A stretch of 64,000 nucleotides of DNA from Paractinoplanes durhamensis. GTDB taxonomy: Bacteria; Actinomycetota; Actinomycetes; Mycobacteriales; Micromonosporaceae. Positions 35,159-43,551 of the stretch are shown here, piece by piece. The stretch spans positions 124,001 through 188,000 of the forward strand of contig NZ_BOML01000022.1 of the NCBI RefSeq assembly GCF_016862175.1, written 5' to 3'. Positions within the stretch are counted from its first letter, which is position 1; every line of letters starts with the position of its first letter. The notes under the pieces were generated by a model that searched no databases, was not told where the DNA came from, and saw nothing but the letters and a program-made list of their open reading frames with translations. The position numbers and the translations under genes were made by a program.

Positions 35159-36523
35159 GTGTCCGACCCGAGCAGCCCGCCGCCCCTGCGCCCGCCGTCC
35201 TATTCGGCGCCGGCACCGGGTGACCCGCCGCGTCAGCGGGGAGTGTCGTGGAAGCGGGCGCTTGCCATCTGTGCCGGGGTGGTGGTTCTTGCCCTGGTGG
35301 CGCTGGTCGGGCTTGGGCTCTGGGAGCGGCGGGAACTTCGGCGTGAGCTTGATGCGCTGCCCACCTACGGCTATACCGAATCGCCGGAACTTGCCTCGGC
35401 CAAGGCCGGCATCAAGGCCCGGGATGACCGGACCGCGCGGATCGGGCAGGTGATCAGTGACGCCATGGCTGGTCAGTCGGCCGCGCTGCTCGGTGGGGAC
35501 AAGGCGACGTTCGTGGGGTACGCGGCGCCGGGGTATCGGCTCGGGCAGACCTGGCTCACTCGCAGCTTCACCTCGCTGCGGGCGATGGGGGTCGCGCAAT
35601 GGACACCCAAGGTTGACTCCTGGACGCCCTACTCGGGGACCCGCTGGCAGTCCACCATCGACGTCAGCTACTGCTTCGTTGCCGGGTGTGCCACGCCCAG
35701 CACGATCACCCTGCACACGATGTGGGATCTCGCCGACGAGGCGCATCCGCGGATGACCGAGCTCTGGGAGTACACCGGTGGGCAGGCCACGCCGCCGTGG
35801 GCGCAGACGGTGCTGCAGGCCAAGGTCGGGTCTCGGGTGATCGTCGCGGGACCGGCGGCCACCGCGGGGCGGTTCGGTGCGGTGCTGGCCGAGGCCGAGA
35901 AGGCGGCCAAGGTCGCCGACCGGTATGCGCTGACGACCACGCCCAGTAAGTACGTCGTCTATCTCGCCGGGGCCAAGGAGTGGGGGCGATGGCCGTACGG
36001 TGAAGAAGGGGATTGGGTTGCCGGTTATGCGGAGCCGGAGCGCGAATCCGTGGTCCTCAGAGCATCCTCGGCGACGCCCTCGTTCCTCCCCGAGCTGCTC
36101 CGGCATGAGATGGGGCATGTGTCCACGCTGGCCGGACAGGGGTCCAAGGTGAAGTACGCGGACGCCTGGTGGCTGGTCGAAGGGATGGCCGACTACGTGG
36201 CCGCGGAGGAGCGGCCGTTCGCGCAGTACAGCGATCGGCCGGTGACGATCTCGTTCGTACGCGGGAAATGGAACGGTGATCTTCGGGTGGGGGCGCCCAA
36301 GAAGAAGGCGTCGCCGGCCGATGCCAACGGCCGGTACGGCACCGCCTACCTGGGCGTCTCCTGCCTCGTGCAGCAGTACGGCCGGGCCAGGGCGCTCGGC
36401 TTCTTCCACGCCGTGGCGGTCGTCGGCAGCCCGCTGACCACCGCCGCGACCGAGCAACTCGGAGTGCCGTGGACGACCGTGTCCAGCACCTGCACGGCCC
36501 AGATCAGACGAACGGCGCACTAG
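35159..36523 (+). CDS. Membrane-anchored gluzincin-type metallopeptidase
   Basis: A 454-residue protein from GTG 35159. A Pro-rich cytosolic tail and one membrane helix (about 33-54) precede a large extracytoplasmic domain. LLRHEMGHVST places HExxH at 316-320 and WLVEGMADYVA gives the third ligand Glu341, the spacing of peptidase MA-like gluzincins. An N-terminal strand-rich domain (about 100-210, two Cys in YCFVAGC) precedes the peptidase domain. Likely a surface protease; the substrate is unknown. It lies just upstream of the second ESX-type cluster, which could be coincidental. Confidence 0.8.
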   Translation: MSDPSSPPPLRPPSYSAPAPGDPPRQRGVSWKRALAICAGVVVLALVALVGLGLWERRELRRELDALPTYGYTESPELASAKAGIKARDDRTARIGQVISDAMAGQSAALLGGDKATFVGYAAPGYRLGQTWLTRSFTSLRAMGVAQWTPKVDSWTPYSGTRWQSTIDVSYCFVAGCATPSTITLHTMWDLADEAHPRMTELWEYTGGQATPPWAQTVLQAKVGSRVIVAGPAATAGRFGAVLAEAEKAAKVADRYALTTTPSKYVVYLAGAKEWGRWPYGEEGDWVAGYAEPERESVVLRASSATPSFLPELLRHEMGHVSTLAGQGSKVKYADAWWLVEGMADYVAAEERPFAQYSDRPVTISFVRGKWNGDLRVGAPKKKASPADANGRYGTAYLGVSCLVQQYGRARALGFFHAVAVVGSPLTTAATEQLGVPWTTVSSTCTAQIRRTAH

Positions 36524-36545
36524 AGTTGATGGGGGAGACGCAGAC

Positions 36546-37277
36546 GTGACCACACAGGAGCCACCGCCCTGGCTGGACCGGCTGAACGCGTTGCAGGCCG
36601 AGGCCCAGCAGCTCGCCGGCCGGCTCGCCGAGGCGTTGCCGGCCGACCGGCGGCACAGCGGGCGGGACGCGTCCGGGTCGGTCGAGGTGACGGTGGGGGC
36701 GCGCGGCCGGGTCGAGGAGGTTCGGCTGCGGTCGGACTGGCGCCGCAAGCTCGACGACAACGGTGGCCTGGCCCGGGCGGTGATCGAGGCCATCGGCAAC
36801 CCCCAGCGGGAACGGATGAGCGCGTTCGCCACCGTCGTCGCCGAACCCATCGCCCCGCCGGCGACCCCGAAGCCGGAACCGTTCGAGGCCGGCAGCGGTC
36901 CGGGCAGTGATGACGCGCAGCGGGCGATGCGGGAGACGCTCACCCTGCTCCAGGCCGCCCAGGGCCAGCTCGACGAGGCCGTCCGCGCGGCCGGTGAGCG
37001 GGCCCGCCGCGACTACGCCGGGCACGATCCCGGCCGGCACGTCACGGTGCGGGTCGGCGGCGCCGGTGAGGTTCGGCAGATCGAGGCGGACGAGCCGTTC
37101 CTGCGCCGGATGGAGGACGACTACGTCGGCCGGGCGCTCAATGCCGCGATCGCCGATGCCTACCGCACCGTCGACGCGCCGCCGGAGCAGCCGGTCGCGG
37201 ACGACGCGCTGCGCGAGCTGAAGGCCTTGACCGATGACCCGAACGCGCTGCTCCGGCGCCTGTTCGGTTCCCGCTGA
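36546..37277 (+). CDS. YbaB/EbfC-like protein of an ESX-type cluster
   Basis: A 243-residue protein from GTG 36546. A helix is followed by SGSVEVTVGARGRVEEVRL and a helix LARAVIEAIG (about 40-85), the fold of YbaB/EbfC nucleoid proteins. The pattern returns at about 165-210 (HVTVRVGGAGEVRQI then RALNAAIADAY), so it appears to carry two copies. Stand-alone YbaB is about 105 residues. Such proteins accompany WXG100 genes in many actinobacteria, where DNA binding is unproven. Three genes follow closely. Confidence 0.7.
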   Translation: MTTQEPPPWLDRLNALQAEAQQLAGRLAEALPADRRHSGRDASGSVEVTVGARGRVEEVRLRSDWRRKLDDNGGLARAVIEAIGNPQRERMSAFATVVAEPIAPPATPKPEPFEAGSGPGSDDAQRAMRETLTLLQAAQGQLDEAVRAAGERARRDYAGHDPGRHVTVRVGGAGEVRQIEADEPFLRRMEDDYVGRALNAAIADAYRTVDAPPEQPVADDALRELKALTDDPNALLRRLFGSR

Positions 37278-37302
37278 AACCATCAAGAGGGGGGTACGAG
37301 TG

Positions 37303-37626
37303 ATGGCCGATCCCACACCGCAAGAGGTCAGCGTCGCGGTCCAGGCGTTGCGCACCGATGCCCGGACGTGGGGCGAGACCGCCGACGAACTGGCCGCGGC
37401 CCGCGACGCCGCCATCCCGCTGGGCCTGCAGAAGTTCCACTTCTCGTTCGTCGGCGACAAGGCCGGTCTGACCGAGGTGTACGCCGGTATCCAGGAAAAG
37501 ATCATCCAGCTGCTGGGCGAGGGCTCCACCCAGCTCGAGGCGCTGTCGGCCGCGCTGACCGGTGCGGCCAACGACTACGAGCGCAGCGACAACGACGCGT
37601 ACCGGCGCGCCCACCACGTCTACTAG
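37303..37626 (+). CDS. EspC/WXG100-like small secreted protein
   Basis: A 107-residue helical protein; ATG 37303, with GTG 37300 directly before it as an alternative, after a GAGGGGGG ribosome site. The central turn is not a canonical W-x-G. The end carries NDYERSD, a Y-x3-D type VII signal nearly identical to NDYDRSD in the 18841-19146 protein. It is 12 bp upstream of the WXG gene and probably its heterodimer partner. Confidence 0.75.
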   Translation: MADPTPQEVSVAVQALRTDARTWGETADELAAARDAAIPLGLQKFHFSFVGDKAGLTEVYAGIQEKIIQLLGEGSTQLEALSAALTGAANDYERSDNDAYRRAHHVY

Positions 37627-37638
37627 AGGGAGTTCACC

Positions 37639-38457
37639 ATGACGGCGGTCGGCGCCACCGACAGCGAGTTCAACGACATCCTCACCCAGGCGAGCACCCA
37701 CCTGGCCAAGGTGCAGACCAGCGCCCAGTCGCTGTACGACTCGGTGTCGGCGATCTGGGACTGGATCCCGCCCTGGCTCAAGGACGACGTCAACCGGTTC
37801 CTGACCAGGGCGTGGGACATCGTCAAGGAGCTGTTCGACTACGTCAAGGACTTCGTGCTCAACCCGGGCTGGCCGCCGGCCCTGTTCCACGCCGGTGAGG
37901 TCTGGGTCGACAAGGTCGGCCTCGCGGCCAGCTCGGCGGTCGGGCAGACCAGCCTGAACTACACCCAGGTCGACGACCACTGGCAGGGCGACGCGGCCAC
38001 CGCCTACAAGAACACCCTGCCCGCGCAGGGCCTGGCCCTCGGCGCGATCAAGACGATGTGCGACGCGCTCGACACGGCGCTGAAGAACATGGCCGGGGCG
38101 ATCGTCGCGTTCTGGCTGGCGTGCATCGCCGGGCTGCTGTCCGCGCTGCCCGAGTTCGGCGCCGAGGAGGCCGCCGCCGACACCGGGGTGGGCGCGCCGC
38201 CGGCGATCCTGGCCTTCATCGCCTCGGTGGTGAAGCTGCTCGGCATCATCTCCGGTGCCGCCGCCCTGCTGTGGGCGTTCAGCGGTTCCCAGATCGGCCC
38301 CTACACCGCGATGAACCAGCAGCTCAACAACTGGAACGCGTTCCCGGCCCGGCCCGGGTCGGCGGCGCAGGGCAACTGGCCGGCGGCCACCACCCCGGGC
38401 ATGTCCGACGCCAGCTTCCTGGACGGCAACGACTCCAACTGGCGTTTCCTGTCATGA
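37639..38457 (+). CDS. WXG-domain membrane protein
   Basis: A 272-residue protein with GGGAG six bases before ATG 37639. The first 160 residues are amphipathic helices with a true W-x-G at DDHWQGDAA. Two or three hydrophobic helices follow (IVAFWLACIAGLL, ILAFIASVVKLLGIISGAAALLWAF), then a polar tail. This extended WXG design fits a substrate or toxin-delivery stalk of an ESX system rather than a free 100-residue partner. Its stop overlaps the next start (ATGA). Confidence 0.72.
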   Translation: MTAVGATDSEFNDILTQASTHLAKVQTSAQSLYDSVSAIWDWIPPWLKDDVNRFLTRAWDIVKELFDYVKDFVLNPGWPPALFHAGEVWVDKVGLAASSAVGQTSLNYTQVDDHWQGDAATAYKNTLPAQGLALGAIKTMCDALDTALKNMAGAIVAFWLACIAGLLSALPEFGAEEAAADTGVGAPPAILAFIASVVKLLGIISGAAALLWAFSGSQIGPYTAMNQQLNNWNAFPARPGSAAQGNWPAATTPGMSDASFLDGNDSNWRFLS

Positions 38458-38930
38458 CCGCGCCGCAGGTGCACCAGCTCCCGCCCGCGGTGACCGCGGG
38501 CCTGCGCGGCAAGTTGCGCCTGGCCGTCGTGTCGGCCGCCCTGCTCGCCGTGCTGTTCGCGGCGGGTGCGGCGGCCGGTCTGCTGATCGCGCCGCACGTC
38601 GCCGGGCTCGGCATCCTGCTCGCCGCCGCCTACCTGACCGGGCTGCTGCTGGCGCTGGGCGTCTGGTCGGCGGCCCGCCGCGGCCGGCGGGCGGTCGGCC
38701 CGGAGGGCATCGGCCTCGCCGACGGCCGCCGGGCCCGGTCGGTCGCGCACCGCTACACCCGGCTGAGCCGCATCGCGGCCGCCCTGACCGCCGTGGCCGC
38801 GATCGTCCTCGCCTTCACCCTGGGCGACGTCAGCCTGCTGTTCATCGGCGTCCTGAGCGCCTTCCCGCTGCTGTCGCTGGCCTCGGTCGCGCACGGCGTC
38901 ACCCACCGGCTGGCCCGCAACCTGCCGTGA
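38454..38930 (+). CDS. Small multi-helix membrane protein of the ESX-type cluster
   Basis: A 158-residue protein with four predicted membrane helices in two pairs (about 20-70 and 110-150) around a charged cytosolic loop. ATG 38454 overlaps the stop of the WXG membrane protein by 4 nt. No catalytic motif and no family name I can give. Its coupling to the WXG protein suggests a membrane partner or immunity protein, which is inference. Confidence 0.68.
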   Translation: MTAPQVHQLPPAVTAGLRGKLRLAVVSAALLAVLFAAGAAAGLLIAPHVAGLGILLAAAYLTGLLLALGVWSAARRGRRAVGPEGIGLADGRRARSVAHRYTRLSRIAAALTAVAAIVLAFTLGDVSLLFIGVLSAFPLLSLASVAHGVTHRLARNLP

Positions 38931-38968
38931 GGCCGGCGGTCAGACCGAGACGGTCGTTCTCCGGGGCA

Positions 38969-41341
38969 TCAGGCACGGTACAGGGAAAGGCCGCTCCGAT
39001 CGCTGTTCCGTTGCCCGCCCGGGTGCGGGCCGGGTGCGGCCTTTCGCTGCACCGCCAGCAGGCGGGACACGCCGTCGGCGGTCATCGGCTCGCCCAGGAA
39101 GTAGCCCTGGCCGACGGTGTAGCCCAGCTCGCGGAGCACGGCCACCTGCTCGGCGCTCTCGATCCCCTCGGCGACGGTGGCCAGGCCGAGCGCCCCGGCG
39201 AGCTGGATCACCGCGCGGGCGACCGCCTGCCGGGCGTCGGGGGTGACCGGGCCGCCGTCGTCGATCTCGATGCCGTCGACGAACGACTTGTCCAGCTTGA
39301 TGATCGCGGCCGGGAAGGCGCGCAGCAGGCTCAGCGACGACTCGCCGGTGCCGAAGTCGTCGAGGGCGAGCCGGATGCCCATCCGGTCGAGCTCGTGCAG
39401 GGCCCGGGAGACCTGCTGGCCGCGGAGCACCGCCGACTCGGTCACCTCCAGCACCAGCCGCTCGCAGGGCAGCCCGCTGTCGGTGAGCGCCGCGGTCACC
39501 TCGGCCACGAAGTCGGGGTCGTGCAGCTGCCGGGCGGACACATTCAGCCCGGCCTCGGCGAGGGCCTCCGGCCCGAACTCGGCCAGCCACGCCGACGCCT
39601 GCCCGCAGGTCTCGCGCAGCACGAACCGGCCGAGCGGGACGATCAGGCCGGTCCGCTCGGCGGCCGGGATGAACTCGGCCGGGCCGACCACGCCGCGGAC
39701 CGGGTGATGCCACCGGACAAGCGCTTCGACGCCGATCAGACGGCCGTCGTCCAGCCGCACGATCGGCTGGTAGACCACCCGGAACTCGTCGTTCTCCAGG
39801 GCCCGGCGCAGCTCGCCGCCGAGCTGCATGTGCGCGAGGACCGGTTCGCGCATGCCGTCCGCGTAGCGCACGAAGCCGGCCTTGCCCCGCTCCTTCGCCG
39901 TGTACATCGCGACGTCGGCGTTCAGCAGCACCGAGTCGACGGTGGCGCCGGGCGCGGCGACGGCGATCCCGATGCTGGCCTGCACCAGCAGGCGGTGCTC
40001 GCTGATCGGGCGGGTGAGGGCGGTCAGCAGCCGGCCGGCCAGCTCCTCGGGGTCGGTGCCGCCGTCGGTGAGCAGCACCGCGAACTCGTCCCCGCCGACC
40101 CGCACCGGCAGGCCGGCCGCTCCGGCCTCGGTCTGCAGCAGCCGCGCGACCGACAGCAGCAGGCGGTCGCCGACCCCGTGCCCGAGCAGGTCGTTGACGA
40201 CTTTGAAGTCGTCGAGGTCGACGAGCAGCACCGCGGTCGGGCCGGTGGTGGTCAGGGCGGCGGCCAGCCGGTCCCGGAACAGCGCCCGGTTGGCCAGCCC
40301 GGTGAGGCCGTCGTGGCTCACTTCGTACTGCAGGCGCTCCTCCTGCTCCCGGGTGTTGCGCAGGAGCCGGGCATTCTCCCGGGAGGCGACGTACTGCCGG
40401 ACGGTGACCAGCGCGGTCACCGCGACCGTGGCGATCAGCGCGACCCGGACCGGCCAGCGCAGCGGGGCGCCGAACGCGACCGCGATCAGCGGCACGTCGA
40501 CCGCCACGATGGCCAGGTAGGGGAGAAGCACGCCCTTGCGGCCGCGGTCGGGGCGCAGCCCGCGGTCGGCGCGGCCCTGCACCGCGACGCCGAGCGTGAT
40601 CAGCACCGGGGCCAGCGGCATCACGATCGACTGGGCCGGGATGGTGGCGACGTAGCCGAACTGCACGGCGAGCACGGCGACCGCCCCGGCCGGGACGCCG
40701 CCGCTGGCCGCGATGAGCCGCATCGCGAGGCGGTCGACCGGGCCGCAGACGATGTACGACACCTTGGCGGCGGCCCCGGCCGCGGCCAGGAAACCGAGCC
40801 CGACCAGCAGCGTCGCCTGCCGGCTCCACGGCTCGCGGGCGGACAGCATGGGGGCCAGCCCCACATACCACAACACTGCCGCCGAACCCAGGAACGCGAT
40901 CGTGCGGTCCAGCAGCACCCGCCAGCGCTCGACGCCGCCGGTCGGGGCGACCGGCACCCGGACCAGTGCCCAGAGGGCGAACCCGAAGCCGGCCGCCACG
41001 CAGCCCGCCGCCGCGATCGGCATGCTGCGGGTGCGGGCCTCGGCGGCGTGGGTGAGCATGTCCACCGCGAGCCAGGCGTAGCCGATCGTCATCACGCCGA
41101 CCGAGAGCAGCACCGCCCGCCAGAACCGCCGGGCGACCGGGTCGAGGCCGGCGCGGTTGCGGACCTTGTCCAGGACGGCCGCGGTGGCGAGCACGCCGCC
41201 GATCGGAACGAAGACGTACGACAGGGCCTCGCTGCCGGCGCCGACGGTCAGGTAGGCCAGGCACCAGACGGTGCCGAGCGCGGTGACGGCGGCGGTGGCC
41301 CGAACGTACCGGCCCGTCCCTCGATCCACTGTCCGCGTCAC
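38969..41341 (-). CDS. Membrane GGDEF-EAL cyclic-di-GMP protein
   Basis: A 790-residue protein, GTG start. About nine membrane helices (15-330) precede GGDEF (intact VGGDEF but no RxxD at the inhibitory position) and EAL (VEALVRW, LNVSARQ, LEVTES, DDFGTGES, IKLDKSF, EGIES, GQGYFLGEP). The membrane domain shows D-x12-W-x5-P (LLDRTIA...LWYVGLAP). All recognisable EAL ligands are present. It is a single gene between the ESX-type cluster and the unrecognised two-gene operon. Confidence 0.92.
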   Translation of the reverse strand: MTRTVDRGTGRYVRATAAVTALGTVWCLAYLTVGAGSEALSYVFVPIGGVLATAAVLDKVRNRAGLDPVARRFWRAVLLSVGVMTIGYAWLAVDMLTHAAEARTRSMPIAAAGCVAAGFGFALWALVRVPVAPTGGVERWRVLLDRTIAFLGSAAVLWYVGLAPMLSAREPWSRQATLLVGLGFLAAAGAAAKVSYIVCGPVDRLAMRLIAASGGVPAGAVAVLAVQFGYVATIPAQSIVMPLAPVLITLGVAVQGRADRGLRPDRGRKGVLLPYLAIVAVDVPLIAVAFGAPLRWPVRVALIATVAVTALVTVRQYVASRENARLLRNTREQEERLQYEVSHDGLTGLANRALFRDRLAAALTTTGPTAVLLVDLDDFKVVNDLLGHGVGDRLLLSVARLLQTEAGAAGLPVRVGGDEFAVLLTDGGTDPEELAGRLLTALTRPISEHRLLVQASIGIAVAAPGATVDSVLLNADVAMYTAKERGKAGFVRYADGMREPVLAHMQLGGELRRALENDEFRVVYQPIVRLDDGRLIGVEALVRWHHPVRGVVGPAEFIPAAERTGLIVPLGRFVLRETCGQASAWLAEFGPEALAEAGLNVSARQLHDPDFVAEVTAALTDSGLPCERLVLEVTESAVLRGQQVSRALHELDRMGIRLALDDFGTGESSLSLLRAFPAAIIKLDKSFVDGIEIDDGGPVTPDARQAVARAVIQLAGALGLATVAEGIESAEQVAVLRELGYTVGQGYFLGEPMTADGVSRLLAVQRKAAPGPHPGGQRNSDRSGLSLYRA

Positions 41342-41495
41342 GGCCCGACATTATCGGCCTTGATATGCCCCCGAAGTCCCCCGAACGTTCCACATTCACC
41401 GAACCGGAACGGCGTGAGTCGTCATCGCGACAGATCAGCCGTTCGTCCGGGGGATGCGCGAGGATGTCAGCGAGCGCGGGCCGGCGAGGAGCAGT

Positions 41496-43550
41496 ATGAC
41501 CGTCCATATACGGGGGCAATCCGCGGTCGCCGGCCGGTCGGCCGGTGGCCCGCTGGATCCTCTGCGGACCCTGATCCAGGCGGTTCCGGTGCCCACCGCG
41601 CCGCTGACCTTCCCGAGCCGGGAGGCGGCGCTCGGCCTGGCCCTGATGGACCTGTCCTTCCGGCTCGACCACGTGCCGCGGCTGTCCGAGCACCTGACGC
41701 TGATGGACCGCGGGCACATGAGCCGGGAGATCAGCGTCGACGTCGACCTCGACCTGATCTCCGGCCGGTTGCGCGACACGCTGCTGGTGCCGGGGGAGGG
41801 GACGTCGCTGTGGGTGCCGGTCTCCCGCTACAGCCGGCGTGATCTGGCGCCCGCGGTGATCCGGGACTCGCGCGGCGAGGTCGTGCCGCGGCTGTCGCAC
41901 CGCGACGCCAACCGGGTCACCGCCGCCGCCTTCGTGAAGCTGCTCGCCATGCTGATCAACGCGCACGACGACGTGGCCACCCCGGCCAGCCCGATCCACC
42001 AGTTGCGGCACACCCACCAGCGCTCGCGGTGGCTGATCGAGGCGGCGATCACCGAGCTCGTCATGGTCGGGGCGCCCGCCGGGCAGCGGCTGCACACCCC
42101 GCTCGATCATGCGGAGCTGCCGGAGCCGGTGGGCACCTCCGGGTCCGTACGCAAGCTGGCTCTTCTCGGTCTTGATGCTCTTTTTCCGGCCGAGGGCGGG
42201 CATCGGCTGCTGATGCCGTTCGCCCGGCTGCTGCAGCTGGCCACCCGGCAGTACATTCTGGTCGCGCAGCTCGGCCTGGACCGGCCGCGCCGATTTCTGA
42301 GCTGGGAGGCGCCGCTGCTGCCCGCGCAGCACCGGCCGGCGCCGCTGCAGTCGCTGGCGAAGAACGTGCTGCCGGTCAACCGCGAGTTCGTCGTGGAATA
42401 CGAGACCGAGATCCCGCGGGCGGTCAAGGCCTACCACCTGACCCTGGAGGTCCGGCAGGAGATCAGCGTCCGGCGGTTCGTGATGTCCAGCGACGTCGAC
42501 GAGGAGTTCGTCGAGGTGCTCGCCGAGGACCTGGAGTCGGTGGCCCGCCGCGCGGACCGGCTCGGCACCCACCACAAGCTGCTCGAGCTGGAGATGCAGA
42601 GCATCGCGTCCCGGCTGGCCGAGCTGGGCCGGCGGCGGCTGGTCGACCTGGCCGGCTACGAGTCCTACCTGGCCCGGCTGCCGATCCCGGTCGGCGCGCC
42701 GGGCGGTGAGCAGCGCCGGATGACCGCCGAGGAGGTGATCGCGGCGCTGTCCGCCGGCGACTGCTCGCTCGACGTGCTCGCCGCGTTCTGCGCGCACTAC
42801 GCCACCGACAGCATGCAGCATCTGGCCCGCAGCGGCCTGGCCGGGCCGGCCCTGCTCAACATCGCCGCCGGGCTGCGGGCCGCGCAGGTGGGCCGGGACG
42901 TCACCACCGACAGCGACCCCCGCGAGCACGGCGGCCATGCGCATTGGCGGCGGCCGTCGGCCGATCTCAGCCCGCAGTCCACCGAACCGGTCCGGGTGGT
43001 CGCGTTCATGGCCCTCGCCGACGAGGCACCGGCCCTGATCGAGAGCATCACCCGGATGGTGGCCGGCCTGTTCCTGGTGGTGCTGGGGATCGGGACGCTG
43101 CTGTCCGGCGGGGTCGCCTGGCTCTATTCGTGGCGGGTGGCCGGCGGGTTCGTGCCGGCCCAGGCCGACGCCGTCGTCGCGGTGCTGCTCCTGGTGCCCG
43201 GCCTGCTGCTGGCCCGGCTCGACCTGCCCGGCACCAAGTCGGTGCTGGGCCAGCTGCACCGGTTCCAGCGGGCGCTCGCCGCCGCCTCGGTGGTGGTGAC
43301 CACCGCGCTCGCGATCGTGGTCGGCACGGTCGAGTCGGACCGGACGATGACCCGGTTCTTCCAGGCCGCGCTGGCCGTGCTGATGGTCATCCTGCTCTGC
43401 TGCCTGTGCGAGTTCTACGCCCGGCGGATCCACCGCAGCAGCGCGGTGCCGCGGTCGGCCCGGGTGCCGCGCTGGCTCCGCGACGCCCGCCGGTCCACCC
43501 GGCGCACGGTCGAGCCGGACGACTTCTTCGACGCACGTGGGGAGATGTGA
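41496..43550 (+). CDS. Unrecognised large protein with four C-terminal membrane helices
   Basis: A 684-residue protein from ATG 41496, with AGGAG six bases upstream (an earlier ATG at 41454 has no such site). The first 510 residues are soluble, mixed alpha/beta, with a segment of alternating strands around 295-335 (NREFVVEYETEIPRAVKAYH). Four membrane helices lie at about 518-545, 557-575, 593-612 and 622-644. I see no family motif. The next gene starts one base after its stop, so the two are cotranscribed and may act together. Confidence 0.75.
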   Translation: MTVHIRGQSAVAGRSAGGPLDPLRTLIQAVPVPTAPLTFPSREAALGLALMDLSFRLDHVPRLSEHLTLMDRGHMSREISVDVDLDLISGRLRDTLLVPGEGTSLWVPVSRYSRRDLAPAVIRDSRGEVVPRLSHRDANRVTAAAFVKLLAMLINAHDDVATPASPIHQLRHTHQRSRWLIEAAITELVMVGAPAGQRLHTPLDHAELPEPVGTSGSVRKLALLGLDALFPAEGGHRLLMPFARLLQLATRQYILVAQLGLDRPRRFLSWEAPLLPAQHRPAPLQSLAKNVLPVNREFVVEYETEIPRAVKAYHLTLEVRQEISVRRFVMSSDVDEEFVEVLAEDLESVARRADRLGTHHKLLELEMQSIASRLAELGRRRLVDLAGYESYLARLPIPVGAPGGEQRRMTAEEVIAALSAGDCSLDVLAAFCAHYATDSMQHLARSGLAGPALLNIAAGLRAAQVGRDVTTDSDPREHGGHAHWRRPSADLSPQSTEPVRVVAFMALADEAPALIESITRMVAGLFLVVLGIGTLLSGGVAWLYSWRVAGGFVPAQADAVVAVLLLVPGLLLARLDLPGTKSVLGQLHRFQRALAAASVVVTTALAIVVGTVESDRTMTRFFQAALAVLMVILLCCLCEFYARRIHRSSAVPRSARVPRWLRDARRSTRRTVEPDDFFDARGEM

Positions 43551-43551
43551 G

